The notes beneath the pieces were generated by a model. The model had not been told where the DNA came from. It did no database searches and saw nothing but the letters and a program-made list of their open reading frames with translations. The translations under genes were made by a program, and so were the position numbers. From the NCBI RefSeq assembly GCF_013363995.1, contig NZ_JABWGO010000001.1, positions 744,001 through 808,000 of the forward strand: a DNA stretch of 64,000 nt, read 5' to 3'. Below, piece by piece: positions 16,216 through 25,676 of this stretch; position 1 is the stretch's first letter, and each line of letters opens with the position of its first letter. Origin of the DNA: Nonomuraea rhodomycinica (GTDB lineage: Bacteria; Actinomycetota; Actinomycetes; Streptosporangiales; Streptosporangiaceae).

Positions 16216-16980
16216 CTACCAGGGCAGCGGGCCGTCCTCGCTGAAGAACCCGGCGGTCGGGCCGTCCGCGCCGAGGGTGGCCAGGCGCACCACGACCGCG
16301 GCGCCCTGCGCGGGCGTGAGGTGGCCGGTGTGGTTGTTGCTGTCGGTGTCGACGTAGCCGGGAGCGGCGGCGTTGACGAGGATCCCGTCTTTGCGCAGCT
16401 CGTTGGCGTACTGCACGGTCAGCGCGTTCAGCGCGGTCTTGGAGGGCGTGTACGCGGCCGAGGGCAGCAGCGCTGTGAACGGACCGTTCGGGTCACTGGT
16501 GAGAGCCAGCGATCCGGCGTGGCTGCTGACGTTGACGATGCGCGGCGCCGGCGACCGCCGCAGCAGCGGCAGCATGGTGTTGATCACCGAGATCACTCCG
16601 AAGACGTTGGTCTCGAACACCGCCCGCACCATGTCCAGGTCGACCGAGCTCGGGACCTGGTCGTGGGCATCCTGCGGCGAGACCTGTCCGGAGCCGGTGA
16701 CGCCGGCGTTGTTGACCAGCACGTCGAGGTGACCGAAGCGCTCCTCGATCCACTTCGCGGCCTCCTGGACGGTGGCCGGGTCGGTCACGTCCAGGGTCAC
16801 CGCGTGGGCGTCGCCGCCCGCCGCGCGCAGCGCCGCAGCGGCTTCCTGCCCGCGCCGCAGGTCTCTGGCCCCGATCAGGACCGTCATGCCCAGCCCGGCG
16901 AGTTGCTCGGCGGTCGCGCGGCCGATCCCCTTGTTCGCTCCGGTGATCATCGCCACCTTCTGGGTGGTGGGTTCGTTCAT
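16216..16980 (-). CDS. Short-chain dehydrogenase/reductase
   Basis: This 254-residue classical SDR has the cofactor motif MITGANKGIGRATAEQL (residues about 11-27), an NNAG motif (VLVNNAGVTG), an active-site Ser (IVNVSSHAGS) and the catalytic YTPSK (SAAYTPSKTALNAL). ILVNAAAPGYVDTDSNNHTG is the usual PG loop. It probably uses NADPH, because Arg is present at the end of strand 2 (GARDLRRG). The start is ATG 16980. A remnant of a second SDR lies just upstream at 17103-17352. Confidence 0.93.
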   Translation of the reverse strand: MNEPTTQKVAMITGANKGIGRATAEQLAGLGMTVLIGARDLRRGQEAAAALRAAGGDAHAVTLDVTDPATVQEAAKWIEERFGHLDVLVNNAGVTGSGQVSPQDAHDQVPSSVDLDMVRAVFETNVFGVISVINTMLPLLRRSPAPRIVNVSSHAGSLALTSDPNGPFTALLPSAAYTPSKTALNALTVQYANELRKDGILVNAAAPGYVDTDSNNHTGHLTPAQGAAVVVRLATLGADGPTAGFFSEDGPLPW

Positions 16981-17102
16981 GACCAAACTCCTGTTCCGAG
17001 AGGGTCTGTCTCGTGGCGTTCTGACGAACACCAGATGCCGGCGGGCCGCCCCCTGTGACAGCACGGTCCTGTGATGTGCACCACCCGTCGAGGACGCCAG
17101 AG

Positions 17103-17352
17103 GACCGCGGGGTGCGGCTGCTGCCGCCGGCCGTGGTACCTGTGCCCGCCACTGGTCAGGGCCTGGGGGTCGGCACTCGACGCGAGCCACTCCTGCGTAC
17201 GGTGGCCGAGCTCCAGATCGTCCGGCGCGTCCGGTCCGCCCATCCTCGTCGGCACCCAGAGCGAGGGACGCCCGTCGACATGCGAGCCGCTGCTCAGGTA
17301 CACCAGCCGCCGCGGCCCGCGGAGCAGCGCCGTGAGCAGGTACGTGCCGCCC
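17103..17352 (-). pseudogene. Remnant of a second SDR-family gene with internal deletion
   Basis: On the minus strand the frame reads TYLLTALLRGPRRLVYLSSG and SHVDGRPSL, the middle of an SDR. It then jumps to VPTRMGGPDAPDDLELGHRT, QEWLASSADPQALTSGG and RRQQPHPAV, the C-terminal end of the same family. The N-terminal nucleotide-binding part and the catalytic YxxxK region are absent. The flanking intergenic DNA (16981-17415) shows no intact gene. Confidence 0.72.
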
Positions 17353-17415
17353 CGTTTATTGGATGGAGGCGCCGATGCGCCGCTTGTACAGTGACTCCGG
17401 CCAAGGGGAGGGATC

Positions 17416-19152
17416 ATGCGCGTGCACTATCCGCGAACCCCGCACCTGCCCTGGTCCCCCGGAGCGACCCCCGACGACGTCCGCGCGGGAGATCTGTCCG
17501 GGCTGCGCGGGCGCGAGGTCGTGGTCACCGAGAAGCTCGACGGGGAGAACACCACCCTGTACGCGGACGGGATGCACGCCCGGTCGCCCGACTCGGCGCA
17601 CCATCCCTCCCGGGCATGGGTCAAGGGCCTGCAGGGACGGATCGGCCGGCGGATACCCGCCGGGTGGCGGGTGTGCGGGGAGAACGTGTACGCCCGGCAC
17701 TCCCTCGCGTACCGGGAGCTGGAGAGCTGGTTCTACGGGTTCTCGGTCTGGGACGGCGATCGGTGCCTGGACTGGGACCGCACCGTCGCGTTCCTGCGCG
17801 GGCTCGGCGTTCCGGTCCCGCCGGTGCTGTGGCGCGGCGTGTTCGACGAGCGGGCGTTGCGGGCCCTGCGGCTGGACGTGGAGCGGCACGAGGGCTACGT
17901 GGTGCGGACCGCCGAGGGGTTCGGGCGGGAGGAGTTCGCGGGGCGGGTGGCCAAGTGGGTGCGCCGACAGCACGTACGGACCGGCACGCACTGGATGCAC
18001 TCCGCCGTCGTGCCCAACGCGCTCGGCCCGGGAGCGGCGCTGTGGTCGGTGCGCTCGGGCGCGGACCCCGACGTGGGTGCCCTGCTGGCGGCGGTGGGCT
18101 TCCCCCTGGCCATGGAGGCACGGGTGGAGGCGGTGGCGGAGGTGTCCGCCCGGTTGGACGCGATCGGCCGGGACGGGGACGCCCGCCTGTGGGGCGTGCT
18201 GGCCGCGGCGCTGCACTCCATGCCGCGGGCCCGGGTCGCGGCCCGGCTGGCGGGGCCGCTGGGCATGCGGGCGGCGCGGCGGATCGCGGACCTCGTCGGG
18301 CTGCACGGCGCGCTGCGCCGGCCGTACCCGGACGAGGAACGGCGTGCCGGGCTCGCGCGCATGGCGCCGGCCGCCGACCTGGGCGTGCTGCACGCCGTGG
18401 CGGCCGCCGTGCTCGCCGGGCGCGCGGACGACGAGGCGAGCCAGGGACGTGAGCAGGTCGAATGGTCGGCCCTGCACGCCGAGGAGGCCGGCCTGCTCGG
18501 GCCGGCGCCGCTGGAGCCGCTGCGGGACGGCCTGCGCGAGGCGCTGGCCGGGCTCGGGGCGGAGGCGGCCGACCGGTGCTGGGCGGAGGCGCGCGACGCC
18601 TGGGCGAGGGGGCGGGTCGCCACGGCCGAGGAGGCCGTGGCGGCGACATGGCGGTGGCGGTCCGGGCGGTTCCCCCGGCTGGTGCACCTCGTCGGGCCGT
18701 CGGGCGGCGGGAAGAGCACGTTCGGGGCCGGCCTGGCGGGGATCGACGCGTACCTGTCGCTGGACGACCTGCGCCAGGCGCGGGGCTCGCGGGCCGACCA
18801 GCGGGCCAACCGTGAGGTGCTCGGCGAGGCGCTGGACCGGCTCGACGCCGCCCTGGCGGCCGGCGGCGCCGTGGTCTGGGACGCCACCTCGCTCGACCAG
18901 CGCCGGCGCTCCCTGGTCCACGCCGTGGCGCGCCGCCGCGACGCGCTGACGACGTACGCGGTCACGCTGGTGGAGGAGGACGAGCTGCGTCGGCGCAACG
19001 CGCGCCGTGCCCATCCGGTGCCCGCGCACGTGCTGGCCGCGCAGTCGCGCCGGTTCGTCCCGCCGTATCCCGGTCAGGCCCATCGCATCTGGTACATCGG
19101 GGCGGACGGAACCGTCGGCGACGAGGACGGCAGCCTGGAGGGGGAGGCGTGA
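17416..19152 (+). CDS. RNA ligase fused to polynucleotide kinase-like P-loop domain
   Basis: This 578-residue RNA repair enzyme has an N-terminal nucleotidyltransferase ligase domain. Motif I is [14 protein letters not shown] with the adenylated Lys near residue 40. [14 protein letters not shown] follows, then [10 protein letters not shown], motif [10 protein letters not shown] (about 158) and motif V VAKWVRR (about 178). A helical middle region (about 210-415) of unknown role follows. The C-terminal P-loop kinase domain has [16 protein letters not shown] (about 428) and [14 protein letters not shown] (about 488), as in bacterial 5'-OH polynucleotide kinases. Kinase and ligase in one chain can heal 5' ends and seal RNA. 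GGGAGGG precedes the ATG; the stop overlaps the next start (TGATG), so the two are translationally coupled. Confidence 0.88.
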   Translation: MRVHYPRTPHLPWSPGATPDDVRAGDLSGLRGREVVVTEKLDGENTTLYADGMHARSPDSAHHPSRAWVKGLQGRIGRRIPAGWRVCGENVYARHSLAYRELESWFYGFSVWDGDRCLDWDRTVAFLRGLGVPVPPVLWRGVFDERALRALRLDVERHEGYVVRTAEGFGREEFAGRVAKWVRRQHVRTGTHWMHSAVVPNALGPGAALWSVRSGADPDVGALLAAVGFPLAMEARVEAVAEVSARLDAIGRDGDARLWGVLAAALHSMPRARVAARLAGPLGMRAARRIADLVGLHGALRRPYPDEERRAGLARMAPAADLGVLHAVAAAVLAGRADDEASQGREQVEWSALHAEEAGLLGPAPLEPLRDGLREALAGLGAEAADRCWAEARDAWARGRVATAEEAVAATWRWRSGRFPRLVHLVGPSGGGKSTFGAGLAGIDAYLSLDDLRQARGSRADQRANREVLGEALDRLDAALAAGGAVVWDATSLDQRRRSLVHAVARRRDALTTYAVTLVEEDELRRRNARRAHPVPAHVLAAQSRRFVPPYPGQAHRIWYIGADGTVGDEDGSLEGEA

Positions 19153-22034
19153 TGCGTACCAGCGAGGAGATCTACCACCGGGTCCGCTGGGATCCGCGGT
19201 GTGATCCGTCCCGTTTCGTCCTGGGGGTCGGCCAGCGCGGCGCCGAACCCAAGCGCGTCCCGCTGCCCGCCTTCGATCCGGGCGGCGACATCCCGTGGCA
19301 CCGGGTGCTGTTCGTCGAGGCGGACGGCGAGCGGGTCTGGGACCGCGCCACGGGCCTGGACCGGGTCGACACCTGCGAGGCGGGCCGGGCGCGTGACCCG
19401 CGCCGCCTGCGGCCCCCGTTCTTCACGGCCGGCACCCCGTACGTCTGGGACGCGGCAGGCGGATGGCGTCCCTCCGCGGGGCGCGCGCACCCCGGGCCCT
19501 CCGCGAGCCGCGCACACGCCGGGCGTGCGCACCCCGGGCCCGCACACGCCGGGCCTGCGGCCGTGCGCGTGCTGACGTGGAACACGCTGTGGGACCGCTA
19601 CGACAGCGACCGCATCGACACCGCCCGGCGCCGCCCCCTCCTCCTCGCGGCCCTGGAGGAGGCCGACGCGGACGTCATCGCCCTGCAGGAGGTCGAGCCC
19701 GCGCTGCTGTCGATGCTGCTGGCCGCCCCGTGGGTACGCGACGGCTACACCCTCGGCACCGACCCGTACGGCCCCGACGTCGAGGACGACGGCCTGCTGC
19801 TGCTGAGCCGGCTGCCCGTCCAGGAGGCGGCCCGGCACGGGCTCGGCCCGCACAAGTCGCTCGCCGCCGTCGCCGTGGACACCGCCGGCGGCCCGCTCGT
19901 CGTCGCCGTCACCCACCTGACCAGCGACCATGCGAGTGACGGGGCGGGGAGGCGGCGCGCCGAGCTGGCGAGGATCGCCGAGGGGCTGGCGGGCGTGGAC
20001 GGTGATCTGGTCCTGGTGGGCGACTTCAACGACGGCACGGACACCCCCGGGTCCGCGCTCGGGCTCCGCGACGCCTGGACGGAGGCGTACGGATCCGATC
20101 AGACGCCCACGTTCGACCCGGCCGTCAACCCGCTGGCGGCGATCTCATCACGGTCGGGCCGGGCCGCGCGCCTGGATCGGGTGCTGCTCCGGGGCCGGCC
20201 CCGGGTGGTGTCGGCGGCTCTGCTCGGCGACACGCCCACCTCCGAGGGGCTGTTCGTCTCCGACCACTACGGGGTGGAGGCCGTCCTCGACCTGTTCGGT
20301 GACGTGGCCGGCGGTGTGCTCGACCTGTTCGGTGACGCGGCCGGCGGTGTGCTCGACGTGCCGCCGACGGCGCGGACGGCGGTGGCCTGGATACCGCCGG
20401 GTGAGCTGTGGCCGCCGATCCAGGCCGTCCGCCGCGCGCACGACCCGCGGATCGACCGCTGGCCGCCGCACGTGAACCTGCTCTTCGGCTTCGTACCGGA
20501 GTCCGCGTTCGAGGCGGCGGCGCCGTTGCTGGCCGCGGCGGCAGCCGAGGCCGAGCCGTTCGTCGCCAGGCTGGAAGGGGTGCGGACGTTCCGGCATCGC
20601 GACCACGTGACGGCCTGGCTTGACCCGGCCGCCGACGACCCGGCACCCTGGGCGCGGCTGCGGCAGGCGCTCGAACGGCGCTTCCCCCGCTGCGTGGGAC
20701 GCCCCGAAGGCTTCACCCCGCACCTGACGCTCGGCCGCACCGAGGACCCGATCCGCCTGCCCGGGATGACGGCGCGGGTCGGGGAGCTCGTGATGCTGTC
20801 GCGCCGCGCGGACGAGCCCATGCGTCCCCGGGCCCGGATCACCCTGGGAACGGGCGAGATCCACTGGCCCCCCGACCCGGTGACCGGCTCGGCGGGGCAG
20901 GCGGACCGGGCGGGGCCGGCGGCGGGCGTGGCGCGGCGGCTGGAGGAGGCGCTGGCGCCGGGGGCCGTGCATGTCGTCGGATCCAGGCGCATGGGCTGCG
21001 AGCTCCCGGACGCGGACCTGGATCTGGTGGCGGCGCTGCCCGGCGGACCGGACATGGACGACGTCGAGGCCCGGGTACGCGCGGCGCTGCCCGACGCGGC
21101 CCGGCTGCGCAGGGTGGTGGGCGCCCGGGTGCCGGGCCTCCGGTTCCGTACGGCCGATCTGGACGTGGACCTGACCGTGGTCCCCGCCGGCCCCCTCCCG
21201 CCCGGGCAGGCCGTGACCCGCCGCGCCGAACTGGGCCCGGCGGCGGCGGTCGCCCTGAGCGCGGTCAGCGACGCGGACGCGGTCCGCGCCGCCGCCGGCC
21301 ACGACCACGACCGCTTCGCCGGCCTGGCCAGGCGGGTGAAGGCGTGGGCGCGGGCCCGCGGCCTGGACTCCGCCCCGTTCGGCGGACTCCCCGGGCTGGC
21401 CTGGACGGTCATGGCCGCACGCACCGTACGCGAGAGCGGCGACCTGCCCGCCTGCGACGACCTGCTGGGCCGCTTCTTCAGCACGTGGGCCGCCTGGAAC
21501 TGGCGGGACCCGATCGCCCTCGACGTCACCCCCGCCGTTCCCGAACCGGCCCCTGCGGTGGTGCTGACGCCCAGCGCCCCCGTACGCAACTGCGCCCGCC
21601 AGGTCACCCCCGGCTTCCTCGACCTGCTCGGCCGGGAGCTCTACCGGGCCTGGGAGCTGACGGACGACGGCCGCTGCGCCGAGCTGCCCGCCCCGCCGCC
21701 CCTCCACCGCCGTCACGCGGCCTGGGCGGTGGTGACCGTGCGCCCCGAGCGCCCCGAGCGCCCCGAGCGGCTCGACGCGGCGCTCGGCCGCGTCCGGGGA
21801 CGGATGCTGGAGCTGGTCACGGCTCTGGAGGAGTACGGGGTTCCGGACGTCCACGCCTGGCCGCGCCCGTTCGAGAGCGGCCCACGGCAGGTGCGCTACG
21901 CGATCGGCCTGGGCCGCACTCCCCCGCGGGCCGGGCGGCTCGGCGAGATCACCCGCCGGTGGGCCGCGGACCTGCCCGGCGTCACGGTCGAACGGGCCGA
22001 CGGCGGCGCCGTGCCCACCTTGACCTGCCCGTAG
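19152..22034 (+). CDS. Multidomain RNA end-processing protein: DUF504, EEP, 2H, nucleotidyltransferase
   Basis: This protein has 961 residues. Residues 1-75 ([29 protein letters not shown]) are the DUF504/MJ1316 domain, proposed to recognise cyclic-phosphate RNA ends. An Ala/His/Gly/Pro linker (about 108-136) leads to an EEP phosphoesterase (about 138-375: [36 protein letters not shown]). Two copies of [11 protein letters not shown] precede a 2H phosphoesterase (about 405-575) with PHVNLLFG and PHLTLGR. A Pol-beta/poly(A)-polymerase-like nucleotidyltransferase (about 590-860) has [17 protein letters not shown] and LDVDLTVV, its metal Asp residues. The C-terminal 90 residues are unrecognised. 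Start ATG 19152 overlaps the ligase stop. The set suggests removal of cyclic or 3'-phosphate ends and re-extension of RNA before ligation. Confidence 0.88.
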   Translation: MRTSEEIYHRVRWDPRCDPSRFVLGVGQRGAEPKRVPLPAFDPGGDIPWHRVLFVEADGERVWDRATGLDRVDTCEAGRARDPRRLRPPFFTAGTPYVWDAAGGWRPSAGRAHPGPSASRAHAGRAHPGPAHAGPAAVRVLTWNTLWDRYDSDRIDTARRRPLLLAALEEADADVIALQEVEPALLSMLLAAPWVRDGYTLGTDPYGPDVEDDGLLLLSRLPVQEAARHGLGPHKSLAAVAVDTAGGPLVVAVTHLTSDHASDGAGRRRAELARIAEGLAGVDGDLVLVGDFNDGTDTPGSALGLRDAWTEAYGSDQTPTFDPAVNPLAAISSRSGRAARLDRVLLRGRPRVVSAALLGDTPTSEGLFVSDHYGVEAVLDLFGDVAGGVLDLFGDAAGGVLDVPPTARTAVAWIPPGELWPPIQAVRRAHDPRIDRWPPHVNLLFGFVPESAFEAAAPLLAAAAAEAEPFVARLEGVRTFRHRDHVTAWLDPAADDPAPWARLRQALERRFPRCVGRPEGFTPHLTLGRTEDPIRLPGMTARVGELVMLSRRADEPMRPRARITLGTGEIHWPPDPVTGSAGQADRAGPAAGVARRLEEALAPGAVHVVGSRRMGCELPDADLDLVAALPGGPDMDDVEARVRAALPDAARLRRVVGARVPGLRFRTADLDVDLTVVPAGPLPPGQAVTRRAELGPAAAVALSAVSDADAVRAAAGHDHDRFAGLARRVKAWARARGLDSAPFGGLPGLAWTVMAARTVRESGDLPACDDLLGRFFSTWAAWNWRDPIALDVTPAVPEPAPAVVLTPSAPVRNCARQVTPGFLDLLGRELYRAWELTDDGRCAELPAPPPLHRRHAAWAVVTVRPERPERPERLDAALGRVRGRMLELVTALEEYGVPDVHAWPRPFESGPRQVRYAIGLGRTPPRAGRLGEITRRWAADLPGVTVERADGGAVPTLTCP
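20286..20357 (+). repeat. In-frame 33-bp tandem duplication
   Basis: The DNA coding for VLDLFGDxAGG is present twice (period 33 bp, copies begin near 20286 and 20319), with the start of a third (VLDV). It lies in the linker between the EEP and 2H domains, so it extends a linker without breaking either domain. Confidence 0.8.
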
Positions 22035-22073
22035 AGCGGCATCACCCCTCGGACGGCGGGCGTCCCGGGTGCG

Positions 22074-22478
22074 CTACCTCGCCCAGATCCACGTCCACAT
22101 GCCGCGCTGGCGGTGGTGGTCCACCGGGCACCACAGCATGTAGCGGCCGTGCTTCAGGGTCACGGTGAGCGATGCCCTTCCCCCGGGCGGGATGAGCGCG
22201 GAGGTGCTGTGGACTCCGGGCCCGGCGATCGAGAGCGCGTGCCGGTGCCAGCCCACGTTCTTGATCCTGAACTGGACGGTGCCCGTCCTGAAGCCCTGCC
22301 TCGGGAGCGCGATGAAGAAGTTCCCCTCCCTCACCGGCACGACGGCTGTGCCGCTGGTGCCGGCGGGGACTTGGGGCGTCGCCGTCGCGGCTGGAGCGCC
22401 GACCGTCAGCGTCAGCGCGGCGGCGGCCAGCACCGCCGCCAGACCAGCCGTCGGCCCGGAACCGACTGAAGTGAACAT
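22074..22478 (-). CDS. Secreted cupredoxin-like copper protein
   Basis: About 134 residues from ATG 22478; an ATG at 22487 is also in frame, but AAGG is well placed only for 22478. A signal peptide (GPTAGLAAVLAAAALTLTVG) ends near TATA. The mature part has the plastocyanin-like pattern FRIKNVGWHRHALSI (first Cu His), then a C-terminal YMLWCPVDHHRQRGMW giving Cys, His and Met ligands. This implies a type 1 blue-copper site and an electron-transfer or copper-handling role outside the membrane. No oxidase or copper exporter lies nearby. The domain is short and should be compared with other cupredoxins. Confidence 0.75.
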   Translation of the reverse strand: MFTSVGSGPTAGLAAVLAAAALTLTVGAPAATATPQVPAGTSGTAVVPVREGNFFIALPRQGFRTGTVQFRIKNVGWHRHALSIAGPGVHSTSALIPPGGRASLTVTLKHGRYMLWCPVDHHRQRGMWTWIWAR

Positions 22479-22585
22479 GATCGCCATCCCTTCATCGCCG
22501 TACGGCCGATGTCGACCATGACAAAGGCCGCATCACGTGCCCATACACACGCGGCGGTCACCCCACGGGAGCCTCTTGAGGTCCT

Positions 22586-22599
22586 ATGGTGTTCACCAT
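22586..22599. promoter_or_regulatory. Palindrome ATGGTG-TT-CACCAT
   Basis: A perfect 6+2+6 inverted repeat in the divergent space between the cupredoxin gene and a YciI remnant. It overlaps a possible -10 (TATGGT, 22585-22590), so it may be an operator for the former + strand gene. The binding protein is unknown. Confidence 0.4.
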
Positions 22600-22687
22600 T
22601 TCGAGCCGTCCTGCGCCCTTGCAGGGCCTGTCCCCGGAGCAGGACATGCGGTCGCGGCGGTCGCGGGTGTTCCCCTAGGGCCCGATC

Positions 22688-22834
22688 ATGTTCACTGTCA
22701 CAGTGACCTGCACGGCACCGCTGGATGAGGTCGACCCGTGGCGGCCGGCCCACGGCGGCTGGCTGAACGACCTCATCGCACGACGGTTGCTGCTGGTGGC
22801 CGGGCGCCAGGTGCCTCTGGTCGGCGGGAGATCC
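22688..22834 (+). pseudogene. YciI-family remnant (N-terminal half)
   Basis: ATG 22688 begins MFTVTVTCTAPLDEVDPW, then RPAHGGWLNDLI and LLLVAGRQVPLVGG. This matches the first half of YciI-like proteins, in which TYTAPL...AHxxWL...LLSGxxVPxxGG is conserved. After GG the sequence becomes unrelated and runs on to a stop at 22931 inside the neighbouring hydrolase. The second half (usually ILA...DPF...) is lost, so it is likely a truncated gene. Confidence 0.62.
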
Positions 22835-22905
22835 TCAAGTCCGAGGAGTGAGCCAGGCAGGGCCCGCTCCGGACGTCCGAGTGGACGGAGGTGCTTGCTG
22901 CTGCT

Positions 22906-24165
22906 TCATACGGGCCGGGCGATGACGTCGTGACCCGCCCAATCGAGGGCGATCTCGCCGTTTGCCAGGAAGTCCAGCTCGACCTCCCCCTTCATCCTCG
23001 CGAAGAAGCGGGTCCGCGACATCGGACGCAGCTCCGTCCTCACCAGCCCGCTCACCTCCACCATGAGCCGCTCGTCCTCCCGCGTGACGTCCATCGTGGA
23101 GGTACGTCCCATGTACCGCATGGTGTAACGGCCCACGTACCGGTCGAGGATGTCGGGAGTGACAGTGACGAAGACGCGCCGGCTCGGCAGCTCGTACGGC
23201 TCGCCGCGGGCGATCGCCGCCAGCGCGGACTCGATCTCGGAGAAGGCGGCATTCTCGAAGTTGGACAGAACGGTGACGAAGAGGTCGTCGTGCCGGTAGT
23301 GAGCCGAGACGCTGACGAATCCGATCGTGCCGCCCGCGCTCTCCACCCGGTCCCCTTTCACCACGCAGCCGTACCCGTACCCACCGCCGTCGGCTTCGAC
23401 GTGTGGCCTGACCAGCTCCGCCAGCGACTCGCGCCGCAGCAGCCGGGGCAGGCCCCGGTTCCAGCGGCGCAGGTCCTCGACCGTCGAGTGAAGCGCTCCG
23501 GCGGCGTCCTGGTTGGAGTTGTCCAGGTACGGGGTCCTGGCGAGACGGCCGTCGGCCGACATGTAGCCGACGGCTGACCCGGCGCCGTCGGTCAGGCCGC
23601 TGCTCTCCATGGCCAAGGGGGCGAAGACGTTGCGGCGCAGGTATTCGCCGTAGGTCAAGCCGGACAGCCGCTCGACGACCTCGCCCAGCAGGATCCATCC
23701 CGAGTTGCTGTAACTCATCCGCGTGCCCGGCTCGAACAGCAGGGGCCGGTCCTTGAAGTCGTCGATGAGCTGCCGCCGGGTGCGCGGTGTCCCCATGACG
23801 CCGGTGAAGCCGTCCGCCGTGACGTAGTCCGGGATGCCCGAGGTGTTGCACAGCAGGTGGTGCAGGGTGATCCGCGTGCCGTGCGGATAGCCGGGCAGGT
23901 GGCGGGCGATCGGGTCCGTGACGCGCAGCCGGCCCCGCTCCTGCAGTTGCAGGAGCGCGATCGCGGTGAACGTCTTGGTCTGGGACCCGATGCGGAAGGG
24001 CGTCGCGGGCGTGTTGGGCACACCGTGCTCGTGGTCGGCGTGGCCGTACCCCTTGGCGAACAGCCGCCGGTCGCCGCGCGCCACCAGCACCGCGCCGCTG
24101 AACCTGCCCAGTTCCGCGTACGCGCTGACGAGCGCGTCCATCCGGCGCGAGAAGCGGGAGAACAC
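22906..24165 (-). CDS. Serine hydrolase, beta-lactamase/class C family
   Basis: This 419-residue protein has the SxxK motif IGSQTKTFTAIALLQL (nucleophile Ser, general-base Lys, about residue 60), the YSN motif (SYSNSGWILLGEVVERL, about 150) and a third-motif-like SAGGTIGF. This fits the DD-peptidase/esterase EstB-like branch. A C-terminal domain with RYVGRYTMRYMGRTSTM is typical of actinobacterial members. No signal peptide is evident, so it may act in the cytoplasm. The start is GTG 24165 with GGAGG upstream. It is divergent to the PadR gene and likely its target. Confidence 0.88.
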   Translation of the reverse strand: MFSRFSRRMDALVSAYAELGRFSGAVLVARGDRRLFAKGYGHADHEHGVPNTPATPFRIGSQTKTFTAIALLQLQERGRLRVTDPIARHLPGYPHGTRITLHHLLCNTSGIPDYVTADGFTGVMGTPRTRRQLIDDFKDRPLLFEPGTRMSYSNSGWILLGEVVERLSGLTYGEYLRRNVFAPLAMESSGLTDGAGSAVGYMSADGRLARTPYLDNSNQDAAGALHSTVEDLRRWNRGLPRLLRRESLAELVRPHVEADGGGYGYGCVVKGDRVESAGGTIGFVSVSAHYRHDDLFVTVLSNFENAAFSEIESALAAIARGEPYELPSRRVFVTVTPDILDRYVGRYTMRYMGRTSTMDVTREDERLMVEVSGLVRTELRPMSRTRFFARMKGEVELDFLANGEIALDWAGHDVIARPV

Positions 24166-24194
24166 CGAACAACCTCCAATTTGAATAATCTAGT

Positions 24195-24237
24195 TTGACT
24201 ATCTGAACATGGCGCGCCTGATATGGTCAAGCTTGAC
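24195..24237 (+). promoter_or_regulatory. padR promoter with operator palindrome GTCAAGCTTGAC
   Basis: TTGACT (24195-24200) and TGATAT (24219-24224) have 18 bp between them and could drive padR. A perfect 12-bp palindrome GTCAAGCTTGAC (24226-24237) covers the expected transcription start. TTGACTAT is also present twice (24195 and 24233). This fits autorepression and repression of the divergent hydrolase. Confidence 0.55.
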
Positions 24238-24256
24238 TATCGCGTGGAGGTGTTGA

Positions 24257-24781
24257 GTGTCCTCGACCCGGCTGCTCGTCCTGGGACTGCTCCATGAGGG
24301 GCCGCGGCACGGCTATGAGATCAATCAGCTGGTCACGGCCGGAGCTCTGGAGCAATGGACCGACGTGAAACCGGGATCGGTCTACCACGCTCTGGCCAAG
24401 CTGGAGAGCGAAGGACTGGCGGAGACCCGTTCCGAGGAGCGCACCGGCGACCGGCTGCGACGCGTCTACGCGATCACGCCCGAGGGCCGGCGCGCGCTTC
24501 ACGACCTGCTGCGCAAGGCGCTCGCCGCGCCGCCGCACTCCACCAGGTCCGACTTCGCGCTCGCACTGCGCTGGCATGCGCTCCTGGAGTCCGGCGAGGC
24601 GCGGGACCTGGTGGCAGCCTCACGGCAGGCGCTGGATGCTCGGCGGGCGATGCTCCGCGCGGGGCGCGAGGCGAAGGCGGGGCTGTCGCCGCTGGCCGAC
24701 GCCCTGTTCGACAACGCCGAGGCGCACCTGGCCGCCGACGCGAAGCTCCTGGAGGACGTCCAGCGCCTGCTGGACGACTGA
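24257..24781 (+). CDS. PadR family transcriptional regulator
   Basis: This 174-residue protein has the PadR winged helix (residues 1-85): LLVLGLLHEGPRHGYEINQL, VKPGSVYHALAKLESEGL and the wing RRVYAITPEGRRAL. The C-terminal helical PadR domain (about 95-174) mediates dimerisation. The GTG start has GGAGG 6 nt upstream. It probably controls itself and the divergent serine hydrolase through the palindromic site between them. The inducer is unknown. Confidence 0.93.
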   Translation: MSSTRLLVLGLLHEGPRHGYEINQLVTAGALEQWTDVKPGSVYHALAKLESEGLAETRSEERTGDRLRRVYAITPEGRRALHDLLRKALAAPPHSTRSDFALALRWHALLESGEARDLVAASRQALDARRAMLRAGREAKAGLSPLADALFDNAEAHLAADAKLLEDVQRLLDD

Positions 24782-25061
24782 CGACCCGCACGCCGCCGTG
24801 CTCAGGGCAGAACGAACCGACCGGCGGCGGCTACGCCTCGGCAGAGAAGACGTCCGGGATCGCCTCGGCTCGCGACGAGCTCAGGGCCGCACGTCTCCCG
24901 GGTCGCGGCGCCGAGGTCCAAGCCCGTCGGCGATACCGGCCCTCGTCTCGCTACTCTCTCCGAGCCTCGACCCGCCTGCTGACAGCCACTGAACGCCGGT
25001 CCGCGCGTCGGCATCCTCTTCCGATCCCGGCAGCTCCCCTCTGCGCCATGAGCGCGTCGGG
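24782..25061. other. Intergenic DNA without recognisable gene
   Basis: Between the PadR stop and the dispersed repeat I see no start-plus-RBS combination, conserved motif or strong hairpin on either strand. Confidence 0.5.
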
Positions 25062-25190
25062 CAGGGCCCGGGGTCCGGGGCCGGGAGGCCCCGGTCGGGG
25101 TGCGGGGCCGGGAGGCCCCGGTCGGGGGTGCGGGGCGCAAGCCCCGCTCAGAGCGTCCGAGCGGAGCGAGGGCCTTGCTTTTGGGGGTCA
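25062..25190. repeat. Dispersed intergenic repeat, copy B
   Basis: It matches copy A at 11770-11871 along its length but carries an extra tandem copy of a 27-bp GC-rich unit (GGGCCGGGAGGCCCCGG core). It ends at the stop codon of the SRPBCC gene (25188-25190). The shared end GTCCGAGCGGAGYGAGGGCC is the best-conserved part. Confidence 0.75.
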
Positions 25191-25676
25191 GGCTGGGAGT
25201 TCGTCCAGGATCGCGGCGATCGCGCGGAAGTGGCCCGAGCGCCAGCCGCTGCCCATGATGCGGCGCGACAGTTGCTGCGTCGCGTCGTCCGGGTCGAAGC
25301 CCTCGTGGTCCAGGAACAGCCGGGTGCCCGTGCCCTCGGGCTCCAGGCGCCAGGTGACCGTCCAGTCGGCGTTCCGGCCGCCGCGCCAGCTGATGCGCAG
25401 CAGGCGTTCCCGTACGACCTCCAGCACCTCGCAGCGCACGATCCCGTCGAAGCCGACGGCCTCCATGGGCTTGGTCGTGTAGGTGAAGCGGTGTCCCACG
25501 ACGGGCTTGAAGTCGTTCGGCATGAGCCAGCGGGCCATCAGGCCCGGATCGGTGATCGCCCGCCACACCTTGGCGGGCGGGTGGGCGAGGAACTGGTCCA
25601 GGTGGATCGAGCGCAGGTCGTCGTCCACGTCGGTGGCGCCGGGCGGCGGCGTCGGGTCAGACATGGGGTTGCTCAC
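25188..25676 (-). CDS. SRPBCC (AHSA1/START-like) domain protein
   Basis: This 162-residue protein has LRSIHLDQFLAHPPAKVWRA, ITDPGLMARWLMP and a C-terminal WTVTWRLEPEGTGTRLFLDH. This is the order of the Aha1/polyketide-cyclase-like SRPBCC fold that binds hydrophobic ligands. The start is GTG 25676 with GGAAGG upstream; an ATG at 25664 is possible. It overlaps the ArsR gene by 20 bp and forms the last gene of a three-gene operon (VOC, ArsR, SRPBCC). ArsR-SRPBCC pairs are common in actinobacteria, often with uncertain ligands. Confidence 0.88.
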   Translation of the reverse strand: MSNPMSDPTPPPGATDVDDDLRSIHLDQFLAHPPAKVWRAITDPGLMARWLMPNDFKPVVGHRFTYTTKPMEAVGFDGIVRCEVLEVVRERLLRISWRGGRNADWTVTWRLEPEGTGTRLFLDHEGFDPDDATQQLSRRIMGSGWRSGHFRAIAAILDELPA

